Assembly: GCF_004337365.2 (NCBI RefSeq)
Contig: NZ_CP044016.1
Span: 4,569,507-4,633,506 of the forward strand
Source of the DNA: Rhizosphaericola mali
GTDB taxonomy: Bacteria > Bacteroidota > Bacteroidia > Chitinophagales > Chitinophagaceae
Direction: 5' to 3'
Length of the DNA stretch: 64,000 nt
The position numbers were made by a program, and so were the translations under genes. Positions 46,936 to 56,190 of the stretch are shown here, one piece after another. Within the stretch, counting starts at the first letter, position 1. Each line of letters starts with the position of its first letter. The notes beneath the pieces were generated by a model. It was not told the DNA's origin. It saw only the letters and a list, made by a program, of their open reading frames with translations, and ran no database searches.

Positions 46936-47200
46936 GGTCAGATTCTATATGTGAACTCGTGGTTGCTTTTGTCGGATCGTAACGCATAATTTGAAAATAC
47001 GGCTCCTCGGAAGATAGGGAGTCGTTTTCTGGATGGTATTGCAAATGCATTACATCAAAAGAAATATTTTGTGGTTGTGCGTCCTTATTTTCTTCGTTTG
47101 CATCAGCTGGATGTAGAAGATCTTGTAAAAATTTTCTATTTCCCAATAAGAGTAAGCTGATTCCCAATATATAAAGACATACCTTTTTTAAGATATTCAT
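46907..47200 (-). CDS. Small membrane-anchored protein opening the Rnf-like operon
   Basis: 97 residues. I do not recognise it. One N-terminal hydrophobic helix (KVCLYILGISLLLLG, 6-20) is followed by an acidic, Asp/Glu/Ser/His-rich tail with no Cys. It could be a signal anchor with a periplasmic tail. No FMN-binding (RnfG/NqrC) domain and no SGAT motif is present. Its last 29 bases overlap the start of apbE, so it belongs to the same transcript. A weak TACCTTTA box lies about 40 nt upstream. Confidence 0.62.
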   Translation of the reverse strand: MNILKKVCLYILGISLLLLGNRKFLQDLLHPADANEENKDAQPQNISFDVMHLQYHPENDSLSSEEPYFQIMRYDPTKATTSSHIESDHAETATASS

Positions 47201-47388
47201 AATTGATAATCAATAAGTTATTTGATTTCTTATCTAGTATAAAGGTAGAAATAAAAATTGTTGTTGTAACATTTAAAATTTGTTAAACTTTTTTCGTCAA
47301 AAAATTAAATGCTTAATATGTTGGTAATAAACGAGATAGAATAAATATTTTTTTTATCTTACGACAATAACAATAATGCAATTCACAT

Positions 47389-48705
47389 ATGAAAAATAAG
47401 GTTTTTGGATGGAGTTTTATTGTCGCCCTTGGCGGCTTTTTGTTTGGTTTCGATACTGCCGTGATTTCCGGTGCTGAGCAAGCGATTCAACAATTTTGGC
47501 ATTTATCACCAGAGAAACATGGATTTACCATTTCTGTCGCCTTGATAGGTACGGTTGTCGGTGCGGCATTGGGAAGTATTCCTTCGGAAAAATATGGAAG
47601 ACGCAAGACGCTTTCTGCTATTGCATTCTTGTTTTTGATCACTTCTATTGGTACTGCGATGTCGACTAATTGGTATTTATTTATATTATGTCGCTTCTTG
47701 GGAGGCATCGCTGTGGGTGGTTCATCTGTTACGGCGCCTATTTATATATCCGAAATTGCGCCTGCGAAATCTCGTGGTAAAATGGTCGGAATGTTTCAGT
47801 TTATGGTGATTTTGGGTATTTTAATCTCTTATTTTTCCAATTATATTTTGGGAAGAATGGGGGAAAATTCTTGGCGTTTCATGTTGGGAATTCAAGCTGT
47901 GCCATCTTTGATCTATTTGATTTTATTGAGATTCGTTCCTCGCAGTCCACGTTGGTTAATTAATCGATTGGACGAAGTGGATGAGGCGCGTACCGTATTG
48001 CAGATTATCAATCCAGAAGATTATAATAATGATGTAGAGAAAATTATTTCTGATCGAGATAGAACAAAACAGTCTGGTGTCAATGAAAAATTATTCCAAA
48101 AAAAATATGCAAAACCCATCTTATTGGCATTTGCAATGGCGATGTTTAACCAATTTTCTGGAGTAAATGCCATCTTGTATTTTGCACCAAGAATATTTGA
48201 GATTGCTCATTTTGGACGAGATAATGCGTTGCTCTCCAGCGTCGGTGTGGGAATTGTCAATTTCATGTTTACCTTAATTGCGATTTTGATTATCGACCGT
48301 ATCGGAAGACGGACTTTGATGATTATCGGTTCGGTTGGCTTGATTGTTTCTTTGGGTTTGGTAACCTATTCTTTTTATAGCCAAAGTCCAGCGTTTTTAT
48401 CACAGATTCATATTTTCTTGTTCATGTATGTAGCATTTTTTGCTTTGTCTTTAGGTTCCGTTATTTGGGTATTTATTTCTGAAATATTTCCCAATTCTGT
48501 ACGTGCGCAGGGGCAAACTTTGGGTAGTTTGACACATTGGGGTTTGGATACGATTATCACATTTTTATTTCCAGTAATAGCCAATATGGCGGGAGGTGCA
48601 ACTTATGCCTTTGGATTTTTCTTTGTGATGATGTTTTTCTTATTGGGTTGGGCTATATTCAAAATGCCAGAAACAAAAGGACGTTCATTGGAAGATAATA
48701 TTTAA
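47389..48705 (+). CDS. Sugar porter family MFS transporter
   Basis: 438 residues with 12 membrane helices. Sugar-porter motifs: GFLFGFDTAVISGAE in helix 1, EKYGRRKTL and its second-half counterpart DRIGRRTLM, RFLGGIAVGG, PRSPRWLI at the middle loop, the QFSGVNAILYFAPRIF motif in helix 7, and PETKGRSLE at the C-terminus. It is an inner-membrane proton symporter for a hexose or pentose; xylose, arabinose and glucose members share these motifs and cannot be told apart here. It is divergent from the Rnf-like operon. Confidence 0.94.
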   Translation: MKNKVFGWSFIVALGGFLFGFDTAVISGAEQAIQQFWHLSPEKHGFTISVALIGTVVGAALGSIPSEKYGRRKTLSAIAFLFLITSIGTAMSTNWYLFILCRFLGGIAVGGSSVTAPIYISEIAPAKSRGKMVGMFQFMVILGILISYFSNYILGRMGENSWRFMLGIQAVPSLIYLILLRFVPRSPRWLINRLDEVDEARTVLQIINPEDYNNDVEKIISDRDRTKQSGVNEKLFQKKYAKPILLAFAMAMFNQFSGVNAILYFAPRIFEIAHFGRDNALLSSVGVGIVNFMFTLIAILIIDRIGRRTLMIIGSVGLIVSLGLVTYSFYSQSPAFLSQIHIFLFMYVAFFALSLGSVIWVFISEIFPNSVRAQGQTLGSLTHWGLDTIITFLFPVIANMAGGATYAFGFFFVMMFFLLGWAIFKMPETKGRSLEDNI

Positions 48706-48706
48706 A

Positions 48707-48776
48707 GTCACTTTTCAATTCAAGGAAAAAGTGACCAAAAGAGAAAAGTACGATAATTATCGCCCTTTTCTCTTTT
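48707..48776. terminator. Two tandem hairpins between the MFS and plsC genes
   Basis: Hairpin 1: GTCACTTTT (48707-48715) with AAAAGTGAC (48727-48735). Hairpin 2: AAAAGAGAAAAG (48737-48748) with CTTTTCTCTTTT (48765-48776), whose loop holds the palindrome CGATAATTATCG. The second arm covers the last codons of plsC. Probable bidirectional stop. Confidence 0.65.
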
Positions 48777-49500
48777 CAATAAAAGTATACATTGCTTGAT
48801 AACTTTCCTCTTTCAATTGACGAAAATCTTTCCCTTTAGCAATAATTACGGGTAAAAAATGAATTTCCAATTTATGTGGCATGAGAAAAAATGGTTTGCT
48901 CGCGGGCAACACTTTACGTGCATTAAGTAATACACTTGGTAAAATATTTTTTCCCGTTTTTTCAGCTAATTTGAACGCACCATCGTAAAATTTACCCAAA
49001 GGTTTGTCCGATTTATTTCTCGTTCCTTCTGGATAAATGACCATATCAATATGCCAATCCATCAAAACTTTGACCATGCCCTCAAAACTTTCGGACTTAC
49101 TTTTTATACTTTTCCGATCTACTAAAATGCTTCCCCACGCATAAATCCATCCAAAAAAGGGAACTTTTGCAAAACTATTTTTGGCAATTGTCTTATTAGG
49201 ATTGGGTAAAAAAGGTGTAGTTACGGGAATATCAATCAGGCTATTGTGATTGCAAATAACGATGTAATTTTCTCCTTTTTTAAATACGTCTTTATTGTAA
49301 ATTTTTAAAGGACAGCCGATCAAATTCAGATAAATCGTCATCCAAACTTTCGAAACAGACTTGTGCCAAAATGCTTTTTTCGGTTCAGGTAAAATAGCAC
49401 ATGGTAGGAAAAATAGGAGTGCAATGAACATCGTTGCTACAAAAAGCAACAATCCCCATAATGCCCAAATTCTTCCAAATATTTCTTTTAAAATCTTCAT
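48757..49500 (-). CDS. 1-acyl-sn-glycerol-3-phosphate acyltransferase (PlsC family)
   Basis: 247 residues from ATG 49500, which gives MKILKEIFGRIWALWG and a first membrane segment, and starts 10 nt after ung; a frame from 49608 would overlap ung by almost 100 bases. Acyltransferase blocks are NHNSLID (the NHx4D motif) near residue 78 and YPEGTRNKSDKPLG near residue 150. It makes phosphatidate from lysophosphatidate at the inner membrane. Likely co-transcribed with ung. Confidence 0.9.
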   Translation of the reverse strand: MKILKEIFGRIWALWGLLLFVATMFIALLFFLPCAILPEPKKAFWHKSVSKVWMTIYLNLIGCPLKIYNKDVFKKGENYIVICNHNSLIDIPVTTPFLPNPNKTIAKNSFAKVPFFGWIYAWGSILVDRKSIKSKSESFEGMVKVLMDWHIDMVIYPEGTRNKSDKPLGKFYDGAFKLAEKTGKNILPSVLLNARKVLPASKPFFLMPHKLEIHFLPVIIAKGKDFRQLKEESYQAMYTFIEKRKGR

Positions 49501-49510
49501 AAATAATATG

Positions 49511-50185
49511 TTATGCAGGATTCCAATCAATCGCTTCTTTGCCTTGTAATGCCAGTAATTGATTGGTTTTACTGAAATGTTTGCATCCGAAAAAACCATT
49601 ATACGCACTTAATGGAGATGGGTGTGCTGATTTCAAAATATGATGTTTGGATGCGTCGATCATAGCGGCTTTGGATTGTGCAAATTTTCCCCATAAAAGA
49701 AATACAACGCCAGATTTTTCATCAGAAATCTTTTTAATAACAGCATCTGTAAAATTACCCCAGCCGATTTGTGCATGACTATTGGCTTCGCCAGCGCGTA
49801 CGGTCAATGTTGCATTGAGCATGAAAACACCTTGTTGCGCCCAGCTTGTTAGATCGCCTGTTTTGGGGATATTCATGCCGATATCTGTATTTAATTCTTT
49901 GTACATATTGACCAAAGACGGTGGCGTAGGAATTCCTTTCGCTACAGAAAAACACAATCCCATCGCCTGATCTGGTCCATGATAGGGATCTTGTCCGATG
50001 ATAACCACTTTTACTTGGTCAAATGGTGTCTGATTAAATGCATTGAAAATCAGATTCCCTTTCGGATAAATGATCTTATGTTGTTCCTTTTCTGTTTTGA
50101 GAAATTGAACAATATTTTTGAAATAAGGTTTCTCAAATTCCACTTTCAATACATTTTTCCAACTGGATTCCATTTGTACATTCAT
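49511..50185 (-). CDS. ung: Uracil-DNA glycosylase
   Basis: 224 residues, family 1 UDG. The water-activating loop GQDPYHGPDQA lies near residue 64, MGLCFSV follows, and the Leu-loop HPSPLSAYNGFFG lies near residue 187. It excises uracil from DNA in base-excision repair. Two Met codons (1 and 5) are possible starts. It is divergent from pyrB and is followed by plsC. Confidence 0.96.
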   Translation of the reverse strand: MNVQMESSWKNVLKVEFEKPYFKNIVQFLKTEKEQHKIIYPKGNLIFNAFNQTPFDQVKVVIIGQDPYHGPDQAMGLCFSVAKGIPTPPSLVNMYKELNTDIGMNIPKTGDLTSWAQQGVFMLNATLTVRAGEANSHAQIGWGNFTDAVIKKISDEKSGVVFLLWGKFAQSKAAMIDASKHHILKSAHPSPLSAYNGFFGCKHFSKTNQLLALQGKEAIDWNPA

Positions 50186-50239
50186 GGCTCAAAAATAGGC
50201 AGTTATCCAAATTTTACTACAGAATAGTGCAATTAAAAA

Positions 50240-50269
50240 TTTGAGATTTGAGAATATCTATTAACTTCG
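50240..50269 (+). promoter_or_regulatory. pyrB promoter
   Basis: TTTG (50240-50243), an 18-nt spacer, TAACTTCG (50262-50269), one base off the TAnnTTTG consensus. The ATG is 8 nt downstream. Confidence 0.5.
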
Positions 50270-50276
50270 CCTTTTA

Positions 50277-51218
50277 ATGAAACTGTCCACGCGTAATCTT
50301 TTAGGCATTAAGGATTTAACGAAAGAAGACATTGAGTTAATCCTCGACACGGCTTCTCAATTTAAAGAAGTATTACAACGACCCGTAAAAAAAGTTCCCT
50401 CTTTACGTGATGTAACCATCGTCAATTTATTTTTCGAAAACTCAACTAGGACACGTATGTCTTTTGAGTTGGCGGAAAAAAGATTGTCAGCGGATACATT
50501 GAACTTTACAGCAAGTGCCTCTTCTGTTAAAAAAGGAGAAACCTTATTAGATACAGTAAATAACATCTTAAGCATGAAGGTAGATATGGTGGTGATGCGC
50601 CATTCTGCAAGTGGTGCGCCGCATTTTTTGGCGAAGCATATTCCTGCAGCTATTGTTAATGCTGGAGATGGTATCAATGAACATCCGACACAAGCTTTGT
50701 TGGAAGCATTTTCTATCCAACAGAAATTTGGAAGAGATTTGAAAGGCTTGAAAGTGGCTATTTTGGGAGATATTTCGCATAGTCGTGTAGCGATGAGTGA
50801 TATGTATCTTTTGAATAAAATGGGCGCAGAAGTGATGCTTGCCGGTCCGCCTACATTGATTCCAAAATATATAGAACAAGCATTTCCTGTAAAAGTAGAA
50901 TACGATATCAAAAAAGCATTACAATGGTGCGATGTTGCTAATGTATTGCGTATTCAATTGGAAAGATTGGATCAGCCATTATTCTCTTCCTTGAGAGAGT
51001 ATAGTTTGCAATTTGGGGTAAATAGTAAATTGTTGGATAGTTTGAATAAAGATATTACGATCATGCATCCAGGTCCGATCAATCGAGGCGTGGAATTGGA
51101 TAGTGATGTGGCAGATGGTCCGCATTCAATCATTTTACCTGAAGTAGAAAACGGTGTAGCAGTAAGAATGTCTGTTTTATATTTATTAGCAGATCGTACC
51201 AATGCATCGAACAATTAG
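50277..51218 (+). CDS. pyrB: Aspartate carbamoyltransferase catalytic subunit
   Basis: 313 residues. Carbamoyl-phosphate site FFENSTRTRMSFE near residue 55, the NAGDGINEHPTQALLEAF segment near residue 130, and the aspartate loop and HPGPINRGVE near residue 265. It makes carbamoyl aspartate, the committed step of pyrimidine synthesis. No pyrI regulatory subunit follows; coaD starts 35 nt downstream and may be co-transcribed. Confidence 0.96.
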   Translation: MKLSTRNLLGIKDLTKEDIELILDTASQFKEVLQRPVKKVPSLRDVTIVNLFFENSTRTRMSFELAEKRLSADTLNFTASASSVKKGETLLDTVNNILSMKVDMVVMRHSASGAPHFLAKHIPAAIVNAGDGINEHPTQALLEAFSIQQKFGRDLKGLKVAILGDISHSRVAMSDMYLLNKMGAEVMLAGPPTLIPKYIEQAFPVKVEYDIKKALQWCDVANVLRIQLERLDQPLFSSLREYSLQFGVNSKLLDSLNKDITIMHPGPINRGVELDSDVADGPHSIILPEVENGVAVRMSVLYLLADRTNASNN

Positions 51219-51253
51219 CGTTTTCTTTTGTAATTCCTACTTACGCTTATAAA

Positions 51254-51727
51254 ATGGAAAAAATAGCCTTATTTCCCGGAACTTTTGATCCTATTACACT
51301 TGGTCATATTGATATAGCCAAAAGAGCTTTGAATATTTTTGACAAAGTAATTATTGGCATTGGTACCAATATCGCCAAAGTGCCGATGTATAGTGTGGAG
51401 CAGAGAATTGATTGGTTAAATGAAATCTTTAAAGATGAAAAACGAATCGTTCCTAGTGTATACGAAGGTCTTACCGTAAAATTTTGTCAAGAGTTGAATG
51501 CCAAATATATTGTTCGTGGCATCCGATTCGTCAGTGATTTTGAATACGAAAAAATGATTGCTGATATGAATCGTAGTTTGGATGCGGAGATTGAAACTGT
51601 GTTTCTTACTTGCCTTCCTATATACAATTCTGTAGCTTCTACGATGGTACGCGACGTAATCAAAAATAATGGCGACGCGAGTATGTTTTTGCCTGATGTC
51701 GTACGAAAGACAATCTACAATAAATAA
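51254..51727 (+). CDS. coaD: Phosphopantetheine adenylyltransferase
   Basis: 157 residues. The nucleotidyltransferase T/HxGH motif is in FPGTFDPITLGHIDI (7-21), and the C-terminal SSTMVRD-like motif reads VASTMVRDVI. It converts 4'-phosphopantetheine and ATP to dephospho-CoA, the penultimate step of CoA synthesis. Its stop codon abuts the stop of the convergent AraC gene with no room for a terminator. Confidence 0.96.
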   Translation: MEKIALFPGTFDPITLGHIDIAKRALNIFDKVIIGIGTNIAKVPMYSVEQRIDWLNEIFKDEKRIVPSVYEGLTVKFCQELNAKYIVRGIRFVSDFEYEKMIADMNRSLDAEIETVFLTCLPIYNSVASTMVRDVIKNNGDASMFLPDVVRKTIYNK

Positions 51728-52585
51728 TTAGACTTTTACACGTTCTCTATTTCGGATTTTATATTCTTTGGGAGAGTGGTCAAATTTATTTCTAAAAAAT
51801 CTACTCAAATGGCTTTCGTCTGTAAAGCCAAATTCTGCGGCAATTTGTTTTAAAGATAGATTGTCGCTGATAATACGTTTTTCAATCAATTTTGCACGAT
51901 AATTATTGACATAATTTCTAAAACTTATTTCGAATGTACGTTTGAAATAGGCGCTGAAATAATTCTCCGCAACATGAAATTGTTCGGATATATGTTTGAT
52001 TTGTAGTGCATGAGGTGTATATATTTTCTCATGAATATAGGCCAATATATTGTCGGCATTGTCTTTAGCAGAATTCAAATAGAAACCCTCACTGTGTTTT
52101 ATATTTTCTTTTACCAAGGAGAATATAGAAAGTATTTGTAAAAATATGACAGCAGAGTTACTTAAATTATCGTTGCATTTATAATTGAGAATATTTTCAA
52201 TTACGTTTCTTAATATTAATTTACAATCAGGTCCAAACGATAATACCCTTTCTTTCAATAAAGGATAACGCATCATTTCTTTGGGACTTAATGCAAAATC
52301 ATTTTGATTATCTAAATATTTATTTTGGTTGAAGTAGGCATCGGTGAATTTAATAAATACGAATCGAGTTTTTTCTTCTATTTTGAAATGATGTTTATTT
52401 TCTGGTGATACAAAAAATATGCTGCTCGGCTCATAATCAAATTCCATATTGTCCAAAACGTGCTTACCTTTTCCTGAAACAATATAGATGATCTCAAAGT
52501 AAGTGTGATTGTGCATAGGCAAATGATATACACGTTCTTCAAATGCACTTATGATTAATGGCTCGAATTGCTTCAGTCTTTTCAT
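51728..52585 (-). CDS. AraC-family transcriptional regulator
   Basis: 285 residues. The N-terminal 110 residues form a cupin-type sensing domain (YHLPMHNHTYFEIIYIVSGKG, then a beta-rich stretch). The C-terminal 100 residues are two helix-turn-helix units; the second is marked by LSLKQIAAEFGFTDESHLSRFFR and the SPKEYK end. It binds DNA as an activator, probably of a carbohydrate or stress gene; the ligand is unknown. It is divergent from the hydroxyacid dehydrogenase gene across 92 bases, which makes that gene a candidate target. Confidence 0.92.
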   Translation of the reverse strand: MKRLKQFEPLIISAFEERVYHLPMHNHTYFEIIYIVSGKGKHVLDNMEFDYEPSSIFFVSPENKHHFKIEEKTRFVFIKFTDAYFNQNKYLDNQNDFALSPKEMMRYPLLKERVLSFGPDCKLILRNVIENILNYKCNDNLSNSAVIFLQILSIFSLVKENIKHSEGFYLNSAKDNADNILAYIHEKIYTPHALQIKHISEQFHVAENYFSAYFKRTFEISFRNYVNNYRAKLIEKRIISDNLSLKQIAAEFGFTDESHLSRFFRNKFDHSPKEYKIRNRERVKV

Positions 52586-52677
52586 ATATTAAAGTTACAA
52601 TAATATGTTCTAAAAGTACAGACAATTTTCTTATAAAATGTGTAAACTTTGCCACTAGGATATTCAAAACAAACAAC

Positions 52678-53637
52678 ATGAAAGTATTCGTTACTAGAAA
52701 TCTGCCTGAAAAAGGAATAAAAATTTTAGAGTCCAAAGGGATCAAATTAACCATTTGGAAAAAGAAAGAGCATCTTTCAACTCCTGATTTAATTGAAAAA
52801 TTGAAAGGCTTTGACGGGCTAATCTGTGTCGGACCATATAAAATTGATGAAAATTTTCTTAGTCAAGTTGGACATTTAAACGTGATTTCTTTATTATCTG
52901 TTGGTTTTGATAATGTTGATGTAGATGCTGCGAAAAAAGCGCAGATGCCAATTGGAAATACGCCTGGCGTATTGAGTAAAGCGACAGCAGATACTGCATT
53001 TTTATTAATGCAGATGACAGCGAGAAAAGCGATTTATAATTATAATAGAATTGTCAATAGTGACTGGGGATTTTATGATCCGACAGCTTATTTGGGACAG
53101 GATTTGGAAGGGAAAACATTAGGTGTTTTTGGACTTGGTCGAATCGGGATGGAAATGGCTAATCGTTGTAAGAATGCATTTGGAATGAAAGTCATTTATC
53201 ACAATCGCAAAAAAAATGAAGAAGCTGAAAAGGAATTAGGTGCTAAAAAGGTAAGTTTTAATAAACTGTTGAAAGATAGTGACGTGTTGACTTTGCATGC
53301 GGCATTGACACCTGCAACAACGGGTCTTTTTGGAACGGAGCAATTTGAGTTAATGAAACCAACTAGTATTTTGGTCAATACCGCTCGAGGTGCAATGGTT
53401 GATGAAAAAGCATTGATCCAAGCCTTAAAGAAAAAAACAATTTGGGGTGCTGGTTTGGATGTTACCCATCCTGAACCAATGGATGCAAAAAATCCATTGT
53501 TGTTTATGGAAAATGTTGCGGTATTACCACATATTGGATCGGCTACGGAAGATACCAGAAATGAAATGGCAAGATTAGCAGCCGAAAATATTCTAGCTGG
53601 ATTAAAAGGGGAGAAGCTTCCTTATAGTATTTATTAG
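52678..53637 (+). CDS. D-2-hydroxyacid dehydrogenase (glyoxylate/hydroxypyruvate reductase type)
   Basis: 319 residues from ATG 52678 (MKVFVTRNLPEKGIKIL), the conserved start; the frame is open further upstream without family match. NAD-binding GLGRIGMEMA near residue 153, NTARGAMVDE with the catalytic Arg near residue 235, the Glu in THPEPMD, and LPHIGSATEDTR with the catalytic His near residue 285. The sequence is nearest D-glycerate dehydrogenases, which reduce hydroxypyruvate or glyoxylate; the exact substrate is inferred. Next to a divergent AraC regulator. Confidence 0.9.
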   Translation: MKVFVTRNLPEKGIKILESKGIKLTIWKKKEHLSTPDLIEKLKGFDGLICVGPYKIDENFLSQVGHLNVISLLSVGFDNVDVDAAKKAQMPIGNTPGVLSKATADTAFLLMQMTARKAIYNYNRIVNSDWGFYDPTAYLGQDLEGKTLGVFGLGRIGMEMANRCKNAFGMKVIYHNRKKNEEAEKELGAKKVSFNKLLKDSDVLTLHAALTPATTGLFGTEQFELMKPTSILVNTARGAMVDEKALIQALKKKTIWGAGLDVTHPEPMDAKNPLLFMENVAVLPHIGSATEDTRNEMARLAAENILAGLKGEKLPYSIY

Positions 53638-53751
53638 AAAATATTATTAAAAAAGAAACAAGGAATTATTTCTCCATATATAGAAATTGGAGTTTATATA
53701 AATGAGGTAGCCATTTAAGTAATTAAATGTCTTTTTCATAGTTTGTTTTGG

Positions 53752-53782
53752 GCCGATGATTGTCTAATCATTGGCTTTTTTT
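53752..53782. terminator. Terminator before the nucleotidyltransferase gene end
   Basis: GCCGATGATT (53752-53761), loop GTCT, AATCATTGGC (53766-53775), one G-U, then T7. Serves the dehydrogenase gene; the A run on the other side is weak. Confidence 0.75.
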
Positions 53783-54773
53783 ATCCAAAATCAATCTCCG
53801 TATTATCGCCGATATTCAAACTTCTACTCATTCCTTTGACACTGGCATCACTTCCAATTATTGAATTGTCAATAACAATTTCATATAAGGTTGCATAGGT
53901 ATTTATAATGCTATCTTTTATGACAGAGTGAGAAACTCGGGTATTTTCTCCAATTGAGACATTGGGTCCGATAATAGAATTTTCAATAATACATCCTGCA
54001 GCGATATCCACAGGAGGAATGATGATCGTATTGTTTTGCGCTACGCTGGTGTGTACTTTTCCTCCAAATCTCTCCAATAACAAAGCATTGGTCGCAATAA
54101 TCGAATCTTTTCTACCGCAGTCATACCAGTATTTTACTTTGAATGGAATCAATAACGATTCCTTTTCTCTCATTAGTTCCAAGGCGTCAGTTAAAGAGTA
54201 TTCTTTATTTTCTGTAATATTTCTTTCGATAAGTTGTTTAATACATTCAAATAAAGTCTGTGTGTCTTGTATTTTATAAACACCAACTAACGCTTTATTA
54301 CTTTTCGGAATAGATGGTTTTTCCACCAATTTTGTAATTTCTCCATTCTCATTCATTTCCACAATCCCAAAACGACGCGGATCTTCTACTTTCATGATCC
54401 CAATAAAATTGCCTTGTTTGTGTAAAACATTTTCTATGTCAAAATCGCAAATCGTATCTCCCAATGCGATTAAGATTTGATCCTCCCCAACAATCTGCTC
54501 TACCATTAAGATCGCGTGTGCAATACCATTTCTATCTTTTTGTAAGACAAAGTGACTGGTGACTTCGGGATAAGATGTGGTCACATATTCTTGAATTTTT
54601 TCTCCTAAATAACCAATGATGAATACAAATTCCGTAATGCCGGCAGCTTTCAGTCGGTCGATGATATACCCAAGAATTGTCTTCCCTGCCAAGGGCATTA
54701 AAGCCTTTGGCTGTGTGTAAGTATGTGGTCTCAATTTGGCTCCTGTACCGGCAACTGGTATGATTGCTTTCAT
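53781..54773 (-). CDS. Sugar-phosphate nucleotidyltransferase with left-handed beta-helix tail
   Basis: 330 residues. The N-terminal pyrophosphorylase domain opens AIIPVAGTGAKLRPHTYTQPK with the GxGxxLxP loop and the catalytic Lys region, and has LIALGDTICDFD with the metal-binding Asp. Residues about 240-330 are hexapeptide repeats (IIENSIIGPNVSIGENTRV) forming a left-handed beta-helix. It resembles glucose-1-phosphate thymidylyl- or uridylyltransferases that make NDP-sugars for surface polysaccharides. Substrates cannot be fixed from the sequence. It stands alone, divergent from glyA. Confidence 0.85.
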   Translation of the reverse strand: MKAIIPVAGTGAKLRPHTYTQPKALMPLAGKTILGYIIDRLKAAGITEFVFIIGYLGEKIQEYVTTSYPEVTSHFVLQKDRNGIAHAILMVEQIVGEDQILIALGDTICDFDIENVLHKQGNFIGIMKVEDPRRFGIVEMNENGEITKLVEKPSIPKSNKALVGVYKIQDTQTLFECIKQLIERNITENKEYSLTDALELMREKESLLIPFKVKYWYDCGRKDSIIATNALLLERFGGKVHTSVAQNNTIIIPPVDIAAGCIIENSIIGPNVSIGENTRVSHSVIKDSIINTYATLYEIVIDNSIIGSDASVKGMSRSLNIGDNTEIDFG

Positions 54774-54835
54774 GCGTAATTGATTTACTGTAAAAGTTAT
54801 TCGTTGTGAAAGTAGTAAAATTCAACATCAAGGTA

Positions 54836-54843
54836 TAAATTTG
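54836..54843 (+). promoter_or_regulatory. -7 box of glyA
   Basis: TAAATTTG followed by GCGC, 19 nt before the ATG. -33 element unclear. Confidence 0.45.
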
Positions 54844-54862
54844 CGCTAAAAATTTTACATCC

Positions 54863-56143
54863 ATGCAAAAAGATACGCAGATTTTTGATTTAATACATCA
54901 AGAATTAGGGAGACAAAGATCTGGTTTAGAGCTAATTGCGTCAGAGAATTTTACGAGTTTACAATCCATTCAAGCGATGGGAAGTGTACTTACTAATAAG
55001 TATGCAGAAGGATATCCTGGGCATAGATATTATGCAGGTTGTGAGATTGTCGATCAAGTAGAACAATTAGCTATAGATAGATTGAAAGCTATTTTCAATA
55101 TCGAATTTGCCAATGTACAACCACACAGTGGTGCACAAGCAAATGCAGCCGTTGCATTGGCCGTTTTAAATCCTGGGGATAAAATTTTGGGATTGGATCT
55201 TAGCATGGGTGGTCACTTGACACATGGTTCTGCAGTAAATTATAGTGGTAAAATATACGAACCTCATTTCTACGGTGTAAAAAAAGAAACAGGTTATGTG
55301 GATTACGAACAAATGGAGTCACAAGCGCAAGCTGTAAAACCTAAAATGATCATTTGCGGTGCAAGTGCTTATAGCCGTGACTGGGATTATAAAAGAATTA
55401 GAGAAATCGCTGATAGCGTAGGTGCTATTGTCATGGCAGATATTGCGCATCCAGCGGGTTTGATTGCAAAACAATTATTAAACGATCCATTTGACTATTG
55501 TCATATTGTAACCTCTACAACGCACAAAACATTGCGCGGACCAAGAGGTGGTATTATCATGATGCGTAAAGATTTCGAAAATCCTTGGGGTGTAAAAGAC
55601 AACAAAGGAAATTTGAAGACGATGAGCAGCATGATTAATTTGGCCGTTTTCCCTGGTATCCAAGGTGGTCCATTGGAACACGTAATTGCAGGTAAAGCCG
55701 TTGCTTTCGGTGAAGTTTTGTCTGATGATTACACAGAATACGCTTTGCAAATTCAAAAAAATGCACAAGAATTAGCAAAATTATTGGTAGCTAAAGATTA
55801 CAATATCATCAGTGGTGGTACGGATAATCATTTGGTCTTGATCGATTTGAGAAATAAAAATATCTCGGGTAAAAAAGCAGAACAAGCACTTGTAAAAGCA
55901 GAAATTACTTGTAATAAAAATATGGTTCCTTTTGATGATAAGAGCGCATTCATTACTTCTGGTGTACGTATCGGTGTCCCTGCTGTTACGACAAGAGGTT
56001 TGAAAGAAAAAGATATGCAATTCATCGTGGATTCGTTTGATAAAATTATCAGAAATCCTGAAGATGAAAATGTAATTGCGGGTATTAAAGGGGATGTAAA
56101 TGCATTTATGAAAGATTTCCCTCTTTATCCTGAATTGGGATAA
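54863..56143 (+). CDS. glyA: Serine hydroxymethyltransferase
   Basis: 426 residues, normal bacterial length. Signatures: [14 protein letters not shown] (19-32), [17 protein letters not shown] near residue 50, and the PLP lysine in [14 protein letters not shown] near residue 225. It interconverts serine and glycine and loads the folate one-carbon pool. Downstream is a perfect terminator; upstream a TAAATTTG box. Confidence 0.97.
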   Translation: MQKDTQIFDLIHQELGRQRSGLELIASENFTSLQSIQAMGSVLTNKYAEGYPGHRYYAGCEIVDQVEQLAIDRLKAIFNIEFANVQPHSGAQANAAVALAVLNPGDKILGLDLSMGGHLTHGSAVNYSGKIYEPHFYGVKKETGYVDYEQMESQAQAVKPKMIICGASAYSRDWDYKRIREIADSVGAIVMADIAHPAGLIAKQLLNDPFDYCHIVTSTTHKTLRGPRGGIIMMRKDFENPWGVKDNKGNLKTMSSMINLAVFPGIQGGPLEHVIAGKAVAFGEVLSDDYTEYALQIQKNAQELAKLLVAKDYNIISGGTDNHLVLIDLRNKNISGKKAEQALVKAEITCNKNMVPFDDKSAFITSGVRIGVPAVTTRGLKEKDMQFIVDSFDKIIRNPEDENVIAGIKGDVNAFMKDFPLYPELG

Positions 56144-56160
56144 TTTGAATCTAGATGTAA

Positions 56161-56190
56161 AAAAGCGTAAGTTTTCACTTACGCTTTTTT
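56161..56190. terminator. Terminator of glyA
   Basis: AAGCGTAAGT (56163-56172), loop TTTC, ACTTACGCTT (56177-56186), with A and T runs on both sides. Also serves the convergent gene at 56190. Confidence 0.9.

Noticed and set aside
49501-49608. Longer PlsC N-terminus from ATG 49608
   Set aside because: It would overlap ung by nearly 100 bases and the residues do not match the family; ATG 49500 gives a proper membrane start.
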